A program made the translations under genes and the position numbers. Under the pieces are notes generated by a model, which was not told the DNA's origin, searched no databases, and saw only the letters and a list, made by a program, of their open reading frames with translations. Below, piece after piece: positions 40,238 to 49,197 of a stretch of 55,971 nt of DNA. The number at the start of each line of letters is the position of its first letter. The first letter of the stretch is position 1. Origin of the DNA: Bacteroidales bacterium (lineage in GTDB: Bacteria > Bacteroidota > Bacteroidia > Bacteroidales > UBA932); NCBI GenBank assembly GCA_017960545.1, contig JAGCYZ010000014.1, positions 1 to 55,971 on the forward strand. The letters are read 5' to 3'.

Positions 40238-42775
40238 ATGAAGCTATCTAAACTCATATTCTCTGTCATCGTGCTGGCTATGCCCCTTTTCGCGGCGGCC
40301 CAGCAGACAGGCTTTGAGGTAGACTATAATAATCCAAGGAAGTTCATCCTTGGAGACATAACCGTAGAGGGAAACCATTATTTCAACGCCCAGCAGGTCA
40401 TCCAGCAGACTGGCCTGCGCAAGGGTATGGAGGTGATTGTCCCCAGTGACGAACTTAACGCTGTTGTGGACCGCCTCTATCTCCAAAGGTATTTCGAGGA
40501 TGTCGCCCTCAAGGTTGACAGCCTCAGTTCCAACAGGGATTCCGTGTATCTGAAGATCGCCCTCAAGGAAAGGCCCAGGGTTTCACGCTGGACTTTCAGC
40601 GGTGTCCGCAAGAGCGAGCAGACAGACCTCCAGGAGAGGCTCAATTTCAGGAGGGGAGGGGAGTTTTCCGATTACGTGGCCCAGACTTCCTCTGACATCA
40701 TCAAGCGCTATTTCTCCGAGAAAGGCTACCTGAACGCCGAGGTCAAGATAGAGACCCAGGCCGATACCGTGATCCAGAACGCCATCAGGGTAAACTACGC
40801 CATTGACAAGGGAAACAGGGTAAGGATCAAGGACATCAATTTCTACGGAAACGACGACGTCAAGGAATACAAGCTTGCCAAGTCAATGAAGAAGACCAAG
40901 TCCAGCAAATGGTACAACTTCTTCCATTCCAAGAAATTCAACGAGAAGGAATACCCCAACGACAAGCAAGGCCTTGTAAGCGCCATGAACGAAGCCGGAT
41001 TCCGTGACGCCCGAATCCTCAAGGATACCATCTACTACATCGAGCCCAACAAACTGGCGATAGACTTCTACCTGGACCAGGGCCAGAAGTATTATTTCAG
41101 GGACATCACCTGGACCGGAAACTCCGTGTATTCCGCAGAGCAGCTCAACCAGATCCTGAACATCAACAAGGGAGACATCTATGACATAGTCACCCTTGAA
41201 AAGAGGCTGTACGGCGGCGGCAAGGAAAGCGACTATGACGTTTCCAAGCTTTACCGCGACAACGGCTACCTGTTCTTCAACATCACTCCGGTGGAGCTTA
41301 ACATCCAGGGAGATTCTATTGACCTGGAACTCCGTATCACAGAAGGCAAGCCGGCCACCCTCAACAACATTGTCATCAACGGCAACGACCTCACCAACGA
41401 GAGGGTTGTCCGCCGTCAGGTATATACCCGTCCTGGCTATCTGTTCACACAGACACAGTTCGAAAGGTCCATCAGGGAGATCGCCTCGCTTGGCCAGTTC
41501 GACCCTGAAGCCATAATGGACCCCAACAAGGGTTATTCAGTAGTTCCAAACCAGCTTAACAACACCGTTGACATCGTTTACAACGTTACTGAGAAGCCTT
41601 CCAGCCAGTTGGAGCTTTCCGGAGGATGGGGAGGAAGGACCTTCGTAGGTTCCCTTGGAGTAAGCTTCAACAACTTCTCCACCCGAAGGATGTTCGAGAA
41701 AGGCGCGTGGAGGCCCGTCCCGCTGGGAGACGCCCAGACCCTTTCGCTCCGTTTCCAGACCAACGGTACATACTATACCGCCCTTACCGCCAGTTTCATG
41801 GAGCCTTGGCTCTTTGGCAAGAAGCCTACTTCACTCAGCCTCTCGGCATATTACACCCGCCAGACAAACTCCTATCTTGCCTGGAACATCCTGAGCAACG
41901 ACCGCCAGATGGAGGTGTTTGGATTTGCGGGAGGAATAGGTACCAGGCTCAAGTGGCCTGACGACTATTTTGTGCTGTACAACGGCCTCAGCTGGCAGAC
42001 CTACCGGCTTGCAAACTGGTATTCCGGTTCGTTCATCTTTGACGACGGTATCTCCCATAACCTCAGTTATTCCCTCAATCTTTCCAGGACGTCAACTGAC
42101 CAGCAGATCTATCCCCGCCAGGGTTCGGAATTCGTCGCATCCCTTCAGCTGACGCCTCCATATTCGCTTTTGCGCAAGAATCCGGAGTCAATAAATTATG
42201 ACGCCCAGACGGCACAGCAGCGGTATAAATGGATTGAATATCACAAATGGAAGTTTTCTGGTACGGTTTATGCCAAGTTGGTTGGTGACCTCGTGTTGAT
42301 GAGCAGGGCCCAGTTCGGATATCTCGGCTACTACAGCAGGAATCTGGGGTATTCTCCGTTCGAAGGCTTCCTTTTGGGAGGAGACGGAATGTCCGGTTAC
42401 AACACCTACGGATCCGAAGTCATCTCACTGAGGGGATACGAGAATTATTCTTTGACACCATACCTGCCGTCCAAGTATAACTCATCGGGTTATGCTTACG
42501 CCGGTAACGTATATGATAAATTTACAGTGGAGCTCCGCTATCCTGTCATCCTTCAGCCGCAGTCAACCATTTTTGCGCTGCTGTTCCTTGAAGGAGGAAA
42601 CGCCTGGGCTGACATCAGGGACTTCCGTCCGTTCCAGATCAAGAGGTCTGCGGGTGTGGGAGTCAGGGTATTCCTCCCTATGGTGGGCCTTCTTGGAGTT
42701 GACTGGGGTTGGGGATTCGACGACCAGCAGTACGGAAGGAGCCAGTTCCACTTTGTTATAGGACAACAGTTCTAG
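40238..42775 (+). CDS. bamA: Outer membrane protein assembly factor BamA
   Basis: The Omp85 core of the BAM complex, 845 residues. A signal peptide (LIFSVIVLAMPLFAAAQQ) precedes five POTRA domains (for example FILGDITVEGNHYFNAQQVIQQTGLRKGMEV, then RTWTF-like SRWTFSGVRKSEQTDL, and RVRIKDINFYGNDDVKEYKLA). The last about 380 residues form the 16-strand barrel, ending in FHFVIGQQF with a terminal phenylalanine, the barrel-assembly signal. It is somewhat longer than E. coli BamA (810). Followed by a Skp copy (22 bases away). Confidence 0.95.
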   Translation: MKLSKLIFSVIVLAMPLFAAAQQTGFEVDYNNPRKFILGDITVEGNHYFNAQQVIQQTGLRKGMEVIVPSDELNAVVDRLYLQRYFEDVALKVDSLSSNRDSVYLKIALKERPRVSRWTFSGVRKSEQTDLQERLNFRRGGEFSDYVAQTSSDIIKRYFSEKGYLNAEVKIETQADTVIQNAIRVNYAIDKGNRVRIKDINFYGNDDVKEYKLAKSMKKTKSSKWYNFFHSKKFNEKEYPNDKQGLVSAMNEAGFRDARILKDTIYYIEPNKLAIDFYLDQGQKYYFRDITWTGNSVYSAEQLNQILNINKGDIYDIVTLEKRLYGGGKESDYDVSKLYRDNGYLFFNITPVELNIQGDSIDLELRITEGKPATLNNIVINGNDLTNERVVRRQVYTRPGYLFTQTQFERSIREIASLGQFDPEAIMDPNKGYSVVPNQLNNTVDIVYNVTEKPSSQLELSGGWGGRTFVGSLGVSFNNFSTRRMFEKGAWRPVPLGDAQTLSLRFQTNGTYYTALTASFMEPWLFGKKPTSLSLSAYYTRQTNSYLAWNILSNDRQMEVFGFAGGIGTRLKWPDDYFVLYNGLSWQTYRLANWYSGSFIFDDGISHNLSYSLNLSRTSTDQQIYPRQGSEFVASLQLTPPYSLLRKNPESINYDAQTAQQRYKWIEYHKWKFSGTVYAKLVGDLVLMSRAQFGYLGYYSRNLGYSPFEGFLLGGDGMSGYNTYGSEVISLRGYENYSLTPYLPSKYNSSGYAYAGNVYDKFTVELRYPVILQPQSTIFALLFLEGGNAWADIRDFRPFQIKRSAGVGVRVFLPMVGLLGVDWGWGFDDQQYGRSQFHFVIGQQF

Positions 42776-42797
42776 AAATAAATAAATATTTAAGGAT

Positions 42798-43355
42798 ATG
42801 AAAAAGTTAGTTTTGATCGCCGCAATGGCATTCGTTTCAGTAGCAGCCTTCGCACAGAAGTTTGCTCACGTGAACTTTCAGGAACTCGTTTATCTCATGC
42901 CTGAGATGGATGCAGCAAGGGAGACTATGAATGCTTCACAGCAGGAGGCTCAGGAGACTTTCCAGGTAATGGTTGACGAGTACAACTCAAAGATGAGCCA
43001 GTATCAGCAGAAAGCTTCCACCTGGACAGCAGCCATTCTTGAGAGCAAGCAGAAAGAGCTCGCTGACATTGAGCAGAGGGTTCAGGAATTCCAGCAGTCA
43101 ATCCAGCTTGAGCTTCAGCAGCAGGAGCAGAACCTTATGGCCCCTATCCAGCAGAAAGCTCAGGAAGCAGTTACCAAATTGGCAAAGGAGGGAGGCTATA
43201 TCTACGTATTTGACATCAATACCGCACTTTACGTTGACGAGAGCCAGAGCGTAGATCTCACCAGAGCGGCAAGAAGGGCCCTGAACATTCCTGAAGACAG
43301 GACGTTGGAGGCTCTTGCAGCCCAGCTTCAGGCCCAGGCGCAGGCACAGCAATAG
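42798..43355 (+). CDS. OmpH/Skp-family periplasmic chaperone (second copy)
   Basis: The 185-residue product has a signal peptide (MKKLVLIAAMAFVSVAAFAQ) and the Skp fold: KFAHVNFQELVYLMPEMDAARETM, a glutamine-rich coiled coil (EFQQSIQLELQQQEQNLMAPIQQKAQEAV) and the C-terminal IYVFDINTALYVDESQSVDLT strand, followed by an alanine/glutamine-rich tail (LAAQLQAQAQAQQ). This is the classic position of skp, just after bamA. It differs from the first copy (37255-37872) in lacking the extended N-terminal linker. Confidence 0.9.
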   Translation: MKKLVLIAAMAFVSVAAFAQKFAHVNFQELVYLMPEMDAARETMNASQQEAQETFQVMVDEYNSKMSQYQQKASTWTAAILESKQKELADIEQRVQEFQQSIQLELQQQEQNLMAPIQQKAQEAVTKLAKEGGYIYVFDINTALYVDESQSVDLTRAARRALNIPEDRTLEALAAQLQAQAQAQQ

Positions 43356-43375
43356 TATTAACCCAAATATAGTCT

Positions 43376-45223
43376 ATGCAACACAAAGTAATTGATACTG
43401 AAGATGTTGTGATTAGATTTGCAGGGGACTCCGGGGATGGTATGCAGCTCACGGGGTCCCTTTTTGCAGATATGTCCGCCATTTATGGCAACGCCCTGTC
43501 AACTTTCCCGGATTTTCCGGCTGAGATCAGGGCACCTCACGGAACGGTTTCAGGAGTATCCGGTTACCAGGTACACATTGGAAGTTCCGACGTCAACACC
43601 CCGGGAGATTATTGCGATCTTCTTGTAGCGATGAACCCTGCGGCACTCAAGGCAAATGCCAGGTGGTGCAAGCGTCACGCTATGATCCTGGTGGATGCCG
43701 ACGCGTTTGACGAGGCCGGAATGAAGAAGGCCGGATTTGTTACGGATGATCCTTTCGAGGAATTGGGCGTGGAAGACAGGACAATCATCACCGCTCCAAT
43801 CACCACGATGACAAAGGAGAGTCTCAAGGACAGCGGAATGGATATGAAGTCTATCCTCAAGTGCAAGAACATGTTCACGCTTGGAATAGCCTGCTACATA
43901 TTCAACCGTCCCCTTGAAGCGATCTACCAGTATCTTGAGAAGAAATTCTCCAAGAAGCATCCTGAGATGATCGCTCCTAACAAGAAAGTCCTCAATGACG
44001 GGTACTATTATTCTGCAAATGTCCAGGCAATACCTAACACTTACACTATCGAACCTGTGAAGGCGGCCCGTAAAGGCACCTACAGGAACATCACAGGAAA
44101 CCAGGCCATCGCCTGGGGACTTCTCGCGGCCGCTGAAAGATCCGGCCGTCCGCTCTTCTGCGGATCCTATCCCATTACCCCCGCCACCGCAATCCTTGAG
44201 GAACTTGCCATCCACAAGAACCTGGGTGCCAAGACTTTCCAGGCGGAAGACGAGATTTCAGCAATCTGTACTTCCATTGGCGCGGCGTTCGCGGGAGACC
44301 TTGCGGTAACCACCACTTCCGGCCCCGGCCTGTCCTTGAAATCGGAGGCCCTGGGCCTTGCCGTAATGACAGAGCTGCCTCTTGTCATCGTTGACGTTCA
44401 GCGCGGAGGCCCCTCCACGGGACTTCCTACAAAGACGGAGCAGACAGACCTCAACCAGGCCCTTTACGGAAGGAATGGAGAGTGCCCCATCCCGGTTATG
44501 ACCGCACATTCACCGGCCAACTGTTTCTACGCGGCGTATATGGCGTGCAAGTTCGCCCTGGAGCATATGACACCTGTCATCCTGCTCTCGGAGGGCTTCC
44601 TTGGCAACGGAAGCGAGCCCTGGCTCATCCCGGACCTGAACGAATATCCGGACATAGTTCCCCCGCTTGTCAGCGGAGAACTCGAGCCCGGTCAGAAGTT
44701 CTATCCGTTCCGCAGGGATCCTGAAACCCTGGTTCCCCGCTGGGCGCTTCCCGGCCAGAAAGGCTACGAGCACCGCAAGGGCGGTCTTGAGAAGAATCAC
44801 GAGGGCGTGCTTTCCAACGACCCGCTCAACCACGCCACAATGGTGGCGGAGAGAGCGGAGAAGGTTGCCCGCATTGCCAAGGACGTGCCTCTGCTGCACG
44901 TTCAGGGCGAGCAGAGCGGCAAGCTCCTTATAGTTGGCTGGGGCGGTACGTACGGCCACATTGCCAGTGCGTTCCACGATCTCAGGGAAGCCGGATACAA
45001 TGTATCCTACACCCATTTCGACTTCATCAACCCTCTTCCCCTGAACACCCGCGAAGTGTTCTCCGGTTTTGAGAAAGTGCTCGTTTGTGAACTCAACTGC
45101 GGCCAGTTTGCAGATTACCTGCGCTCCCGCTTCCCTGAGTTCTGTTTTGAAAAGTTCAACAAGGTACAAGGCCAGCCGTTCCTGGTGAGCGAGCTCGTCG
45201 AGGCCATTAAACAATATCTGTAA
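43376..45223 (+). CDS. korA: 2-oxoacid:ferredoxin oxidoreductase, alpha subunit (gamma-alpha fusion)
   Basis: A 615-residue subunit in which the gamma domain (residues 1-180, IRFAGDSGDGMQLTGSLFADMSAIYG) is fused before the alpha domain (about 215-615). The alpha part has GNQAIAWGLLAAAERSGRPLFCGSYPITPATAILEELA, typical of 2-oxoglutarate:ferredoxin oxidoreductases, with VQRGGPSTGLPTKTEQTDLNQALYGRNGE. With the beta subunit it should oxidise 2-oxoglutarate to succinyl-CoA, reducing ferredoxin. The neighbouring gdhA, which produces 2-oxoglutarate, supports this substrate. Its stop overlaps the beta start by one base. Confidence 0.88.
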   Translation: MQHKVIDTEDVVIRFAGDSGDGMQLTGSLFADMSAIYGNALSTFPDFPAEIRAPHGTVSGVSGYQVHIGSSDVNTPGDYCDLLVAMNPAALKANARWCKRHAMILVDADAFDEAGMKKAGFVTDDPFEELGVEDRTIITAPITTMTKESLKDSGMDMKSILKCKNMFTLGIACYIFNRPLEAIYQYLEKKFSKKHPEMIAPNKKVLNDGYYYSANVQAIPNTYTIEPVKAARKGTYRNITGNQAIAWGLLAAAERSGRPLFCGSYPITPATAILEELAIHKNLGAKTFQAEDEISAICTSIGAAFAGDLAVTTTSGPGLSLKSEALGLAVMTELPLVIVDVQRGGPSTGLPTKTEQTDLNQALYGRNGECPIPVMTAHSPANCFYAAYMACKFALEHMTPVILLSEGFLGNGSEPWLIPDLNEYPDIVPPLVSGELEPGQKFYPFRRDPETLVPRWALPGQKGYEHRKGGLEKNHEGVLSNDPLNHATMVAERAEKVARIAKDVPLLHVQGEQSGKLLIVGWGGTYGHIASAFHDLREAGYNVSYTHFDFINPLPLNTREVFSGFEKVLVCELNCGQFADYLRSRFPEFCFEKFNKVQGQPFLVSELVEAIKQYL

Positions 45224-46242
45224 TGCCTGTACTTACTGCCAAAGATTTCAAGAACGACCAGGAAGTCCGCTGGTGCCCGGGTTGCGGGGACCACGCCGTT
45301 CTGGCCGCCCTCCAGCGCACGATGCCAAAGGTAAGCGAAGCGCTGAACTATGAGAAGGAACGCTACGTGGTGGTATCCGGTATAGGCTGTTCCTCACGCC
45401 TTCCATATTATATGGACACGTACGGATTTCACAGCATCCACGGTCGCGCCACCGCTATCTCCACCGGAATAAAGGTGGCCAACCCAAGGCTTACCGTATG
45501 GCAGGCCTGCGGTGACGGAGATGCCCTTGCAATTGGAGGAAACCATTTCATCCACGCAATCCGCAGGAACATAGATATCAATATCATCCTGTTCAACAAC
45601 CAGATATACGGCCTCACCAAGGGCCAGTATTCTCCTACGTCAAAACTCGGTGCCATAACAAAGACATCCCCTTACGGGACCATAGAGCAGCCTTTCAATC
45701 CCGGAAGCCTCGTGCTTGGTTCAAAGGGAACCTTCTTTGCCCGAAGCCTTGACGTGGAGCTGGCGCTCAACGAAGAGATTATGACCGCCGCCGCCCTCCA
45801 CGACGGGACCTCGGTGGTGGAGATGCTCACCAACTGCGTCATTTTCAATGACGGAGCCCACAGGAACCTTTCCGATCCGGCCGTACGCGCAGACCGCACC
45901 ATAGTCCTTCGCCACGGAGAGAAGATGCTCTTTGGAAAGGACAGGAACAAGGGTCTGGTGCTGTTCAATATGGGGCTCAAGGCTGTCACCATCGGGGAAG
46001 ACGGATTCACCATTGACGATGTCCTTACCCACGACGCCCACTCAGACAATATGGGAATCCATATGATGCTGGCGGAGATGAAGGGACCGGGCCTGCCCGT
46101 TGCCCTTGGCGTAATCCGCGACGTGGCGGACAGGACCTATGACCAGAGGATGACCGAGCAGGTCGCCCAGGTTACTGACAAGTCCAAGATACACACGGTG
46201 TACGACCTGCTTCACAGCGGATCCACCTGGGAAGTGAAATAA
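45223..46242 (+). CDS. korB: 2-oxoacid:ferredoxin oxidoreductase, beta subunit
   Basis: This 339-residue subunit binds thiamine diphosphate and an iron-sulfur cluster. The N-terminal VRWCPGCGDHAVLAALQRTMP carries a CxxC-type cluster cysteine pair, with GIGCSSRLPYYMDTYG next. The TPP site is CGDGDALAIGGNHFIHAIRRNIDINIILFNNQIYGLTKGQYSPTS. The SPYGTIEQPFNPGSLVLG segment is typical of 2-oxoglutarate-using members. Length is normal. It pairs with korA and is 28 bases upstream of gdhA. Confidence 0.9.
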   Translation: MPVLTAKDFKNDQEVRWCPGCGDHAVLAALQRTMPKVSEALNYEKERYVVVSGIGCSSRLPYYMDTYGFHSIHGRATAISTGIKVANPRLTVWQACGDGDALAIGGNHFIHAIRRNIDINIILFNNQIYGLTKGQYSPTSKLGAITKTSPYGTIEQPFNPGSLVLGSKGTFFARSLDVELALNEEIMTAAALHDGTSVVEMLTNCVIFNDGAHRNLSDPAVRADRTIVLRHGEKMLFGKDRNKGLVLFNMGLKAVTIGEDGFTIDDVLTHDAHSDNMGIHMMLAEMKGPGLPVALGVIRDVADRTYDQRMTEQVAQVTDKSKIHTVYDLLHSGSTWEVK

Positions 46243-46270
46243 TACAACTAACTAACTGATAACCATTTTT

Positions 46271-47614
46271 ATGAAAACCACAGAAATAATGGCCAGGCTG
46301 AGTGCCAAGTACCCCGGAGAGGGAGAGTACCTGCAGGCCGTTCAGGAAGTGCTGGAATCCATAGAGGACATCTACAACCAGCATCCAGAATTTGAAAAAG
46401 CAAAGATAGTAGAGAGGATGGTTGAGCCGGACCGCATCTTCTCGTTCCGTGTTACGTGGGTTGACGACCGCGGAGAGGTTCAGACCAATACCGGATACCG
46501 TGTCCAGTTCAACAGCGCTATTGGACCATACAAGGGAGGTCTCCGTTTCCACAAGGCGGTCACCCCTTCAATGCTCAAGTTCCTTGGATTTGAGCAGACA
46601 TTCAAGAACGCCCTTACCACCCTGCCTATGGGCGGAGCCAAGGGAGGTTCGGATTTCAACCCCAGGGGAAAGAGCGATGACGAGATAATGCGTTTCTGCC
46701 AGGCCTTCATGCAGGAGCTCTGGCAGTGTATAGGCCCTGACCAGGACATTCCTGCCGGAGACGTGGGCGTAGGCGGCCGTGAGATAGGTTATATGTACGG
46801 CCAGTACAAGAAACTTGCGCGCCAGTACAATACCGGAGTGCTTACCGGCAAGGGATCCACCTGGGGCGGTTCCGTACTGCGTCCGGAAGCCACAGGCTTC
46901 GGCGCCCTGTATTTCACCCAGAATATGCTCCACAGGATTGGCAAGGACATTAAGGGCTGCACCATTGCGGTTTCAGGCTTTGGCAACGTTGCCTGGGGAG
47001 CCAGCAAGAAGGCTCTTGAACTTGGCGCCAAGGTGGTTGCTATCTCAGGTCCTGACGGAGTCTGCGAGATACCTGACGGAATAACTCCGGAGATGATTGA
47101 CTATATGCTGGTAATGAGGGCTTCCAACCGCGACAAGGTTGAGGATATGGCCACCCGTTTCCCGGACAAGGCGTTCTTCACCCCTGACAAGAAGGCCTGG
47201 AGCGTGAAGTGCGACATCGCCCTTCCTTGCGCATTCCAGAACGAGCTCTCAGAGGAGGATGCAAAGGAACTCAAGGCTAACGGCACCTGGTGCTGCTGCG
47301 AGGTTTCCAATATGGGCTGCGAGCCCGGAGCAATCCATTATTTCCAGCACAACGGAATTATGTTCGCTCCCGGCAAGGCCGTCAACGCAGGTGGCGTGGC
47401 CACTTCCGGCCTGGAGATGACGCAGAACGCTTCCCACATCAGCTGGGGGGCCAAGGAGGTTGACGAGAGGCTTCATTTCATTATGGCTTCCATCCACTCC
47501 CAGTGCGTCAAGTTCGGCACCCAGCCGGACGGTACCGTTGACTATGTCAAGGGCGCCAATATAGCCGGCTTCATGAAAGTAGCCACCGCAATGCTGGAGC
47601 AGGGCATCATATAG
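46271..47614 (+). CDS. gdhA: NADP-specific glutamate dehydrogenase
   Basis: Interconverts glutamate and 2-oxoglutarate plus ammonia. The 447 residues match the hexameric class I enzyme: YKGGLRFHKAVTPSMLKFLGFEQTFKNALTTLPMGGAKGGSDF holds the catalytic and substrate-binding lysines, RPEATGFGALYF follows, then the Rossmann loop VSGFGNVAWGASKKALELGAKVV with TIAVSGFGNVA. GSTWGGSVLRPEATG is the class marker. Coenzyme choice is inferred from family. It ends before the 47641-47675 terminator and joins the korAB pair functionally. Confidence 0.95.
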   Translation: MKTTEIMARLSAKYPGEGEYLQAVQEVLESIEDIYNQHPEFEKAKIVERMVEPDRIFSFRVTWVDDRGEVQTNTGYRVQFNSAIGPYKGGLRFHKAVTPSMLKFLGFEQTFKNALTTLPMGGAKGGSDFNPRGKSDDEIMRFCQAFMQELWQCIGPDQDIPAGDVGVGGREIGYMYGQYKKLARQYNTGVLTGKGSTWGGSVLRPEATGFGALYFTQNMLHRIGKDIKGCTIAVSGFGNVAWGASKKALELGAKVVAISGPDGVCEIPDGITPEMIDYMLVMRASNRDKVEDMATRFPDKAFFTPDKKAWSVKCDIALPCAFQNELSEEDAKELKANGTWCCCEVSNMGCEPGAIHYFQHNGIMFAPGKAVNAGGVATSGLEMTQNASHISWGAKEVDERLHFIMASIHSQCVKFGTQPDGTVDYVKGANIAGFMKVATAMLEQGII

Positions 47615-47640
47615 TCCCAAGCATCAGGAACAATAATCGA

Positions 47641-47675
47641 AAACAGCCGGAAGAGAAACCCTCTTCCGGCTGTTT
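47641..47675. terminator. Bidirectional terminator between gdhA and tRNA-Pro
   Basis: Perfect 15-bp stem (AAACAGCCGGAAGAG/CTCTTCCGGCTGTTT) with a 5-base loop AAACC. It serves gdhA on the plus strand and tRNA-Pro on the minus strand. Confidence 0.85.
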
Positions 47676-47676
47676 G

Positions 47677-47750
47677 TCGGGATGAGGCGACTCGAACGCC
47701 CGACCCCTACGTCCCGAACGTAGTGCGCTAGCCAACTGCGCTACATCCCG
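47677..47750 (-). tRNA. tRNA-Pro (anticodon CGG)
   Basis: Minus-strand cloverleaf: acceptor CGGGATG/CATCCCG, D-arm with GCGCAGTTGGCTAGCGC, anticodon stem-loop CTACG-TTCGGGA-CGTAG with anticodon CGG and G37, T-loop TTCGAGT, discriminator A73. CCA is not encoded. Its 5' end directly abuts a T-tract of the rpsT terminator-like hairpin. Confidence 0.95.
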
Positions 47751-47775
47751 AAAAAAAAGCTGCTATCAGCAGCTT
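47751..47775 (-). terminator. Intrinsic terminator-like hairpin after rpsT
   Basis: On the minus strand AAGCTGCT-GAT-AGCAGCTT is followed by a run of T, a textbook intrinsic terminator (8-bp stem, 3-base loop, 8 T including two stem bases). The T-run ends exactly where tRNA-Pro begins, so tRNA-Pro has no room for its own promoter downstream of it. Confidence 0.8.
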
Positions 47776-47781
47776 GAGTGT

Positions 47782-48036
47782 CTAGGAAAGTTTATTGATG
47801 TAAACCTGAAGCCCGCTCTTGAGATTGGAAGCCTTGTTCTTGTGGATGAGGCCTATCTTTGCGAGCTTGTCGATCATAGCATAAACCTTGGGAGCGGAAG
47901 CCTCTGCGGCTTTCTTGTCAGTTGTGTTCCTCAATGCCCTGATGGCATTGCGTGTAGTACGTGCATAATACCTATTATGCAGTCTGTGCCTCTCGCTCTG
48001 GCGATTGGCTTTTTCAGCAGATGCGTTATTTGCCAT
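47782..48036 (-). CDS. rpsT: 30S ribosomal protein S20
   Basis: S20 binds the 5' domain of 16S rRNA early in assembly. The 84-residue, strongly basic protein matches the family: MANNASAEKANRQSERHRLHNRYYARTTRNAIRALR, then KVYAMIDKLAKIGLIHKNKASNLKSGLQVYINKL. Length is normal. It sits between tRNA-Glu (22 bases upstream) and tRNA-Pro on the same strand. I see no promoter in the 22-base gap, so it probably depends on the tRNA-Glu promoter. Confidence 0.95.
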   Translation of the reverse strand: MANNASAEKANRQSERHRLHNRYYARTTRNAIRALRNTTDKKAAEASAPKVYAMIDKLAKIGLIHKNKASNLKSGLQVYINKLS

Positions 48037-48058
48037 TGTAGTATTTTTTAATATTTGG

Positions 48059-48130
48059 TAGTGGGTAGGAGAATCGAACTCCTATTGCGAGAATGAAAAT
48101 CTCGAGTACTAGCCGTTATACGAACCCACC
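48059..48130 (-). tRNA. tRNA-Glu (anticodon TTC)
   Basis: Minus-strand cloverleaf: acceptor GGTGGGT/ACCCACT with a G1-U72 wobble at the end, D-arm with TCGTATAACGGCTAGTAC, anticodon stem-loop CGAGA-TTTTCAT-TCTCG, T-loop TTCGATT, discriminator A73. CCA is encoded at 48058-48056. Charged by the GltX encoded at 2756-4318. The G1-U72 pair is unusual. Confidence 0.93.
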
Positions 48131-48144
48131 AAAGTTTTGGAACG

Positions 48145-48175
48145 CAAAGGTATAAATTCTTTTTAACAAGACAAA
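48145..48175 (-). promoter_or_regulatory. tRNA-Glu / rpsT promoter
   Basis: Minus-strand TTTG (48175-48172), 19-base spacer and TACCTTTG (48152-48145): an exact Bacteroidota promoter. Starts about 14 bases before tRNA-Glu and probably serves tRNA-Glu, rpsT and, by read-through, tRNA-Pro. Confidence 0.8.
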
Positions 48176-48183
48176 ATATTTTT

Positions 48184-49197
48184 TTATTCCTTGGCGCTTT
48201 CCCATTCAAATGAGTAAAGAATGGATTCTACCTGGCGCAGGTACTGCCTCTTGTCATATTTGGGGGCATATACGAATGCTTCCAGGACAATCACGTCCTT
48301 GCCATCCTGGGAGTAGAATGAGTGGGAGACGAAAGGTCCGCCCATAAAGTCGTTGTAAACCTCCCAGAAGCCCCTGCACTGGGCAAAGCTGCGGCCCTTG
48401 TACTGAAGGTAGGACACGGTGGGAGGGATGTAGTCCGCCGTGATCATATAAGTGCCGTCGAACATTCCGGGTACATTCTCCTTCAAGAACTGGTTGCGGT
48501 GCCTGATTATGTTGTCAAGGCTGAAAGGCTCGGCCTCCGTTACAGGGTATTTATAAATGAATACTCCCTGGTTGGTGTACTGCTTCTCATCTGCGATCCA
48601 GATAAAGTTGTCCGTCTTCTTCTTGAGCTTGTAGCCGGAAGGGAAGTGGGGCGCGCCGCCCATTATCTCCATCACCTGGGGCGCCAGGGAGCGCTCTTCG
48701 TAGCGGCGGGAGTTGGCAATGACGCGGTCCCTCTCGGCCTGCTCTATCACAGCCACGATGGTTTCGCCCTCGTTTTTCAGAAGTTCCACGGCGTTCTCGC
48801 TGCTGGCGGCGGCTATTTGGATCACGCACTGCGGAGCGGCCCACATATCGGCCCTGTAGGTTACGCCCTCGGTGGCCACCTGGGGGTTGATGTCAAAGTA
48901 CACTATGTTGCGGTGCACCTTGAACATATCTATGAAAGCGTTGGGGTTTACGTTCACCAATGTGTAGAGAGGTTCTTTCTGGGCAAGCCAGGGGCAGTCG
49001 TCCGCAAGGAGGAGACGCACTTCGTTGCCAAGTTCCCCTTCCCAGTTCTCCCTGTCAATCACAACTATTACTTCTCCGGCCTTTCCGCTGATGTTGGGCA
49101 GGAGGGTCTTGGAGCTGGTCTTGCAGCCGGTGAGGGCTGTCAGCACGGCAATGCTTGCCAGGATCAGTTTAAAACAGCGTTTCATATTGTGTATCAT
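48184..49197 (-). CDS. DUF4837-family lipoprotein
   Basis: This 337-residue lipoprotein has the signal LASIAVLTALTGC with lipobox cysteine at about residue 25. The mature region (for example GKAGEVIVVIDRENWEGELGNEVRLLLADDCPWLAQKEPLYTLVNV and RHRNQFLKENVPGMFDGTYMITADY) matches the DUF4837 family of Bacteroidota. Function unknown. Its start overlaps the rseP stop by four bases, so the two genes are probably translationally coupled. A second ATG at 49185 gives a slightly shorter signal peptide. Confidence 0.85.
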   Translation of the reverse strand: MIHNMKRCFKLILASIAVLTALTGCKTSSKTLLPNISGKAGEVIVVIDRENWEGELGNEVRLLLADDCPWLAQKEPLYTLVNVNPNAFIDMFKVHRNIVYFDINPQVATEGVTYRADMWAAPQCVIQIAAASSENAVELLKNEGETIVAVIEQAERDRVIANSRRYEERSLAPQVMEIMGGAPHFPSGYKLKKKTDNFIWIADEKQYTNQGVFIYKYPVTEAEPFSLDNIIRHRNQFLKENVPGMFDGTYMITADYIPPTVSYLQYKGRSFAQCRGFWEVYNDFMGGPFVSHSFYSQDGKDVIVLEAFVYAPKYDKRQYLRQVESILYSFEWESAKE

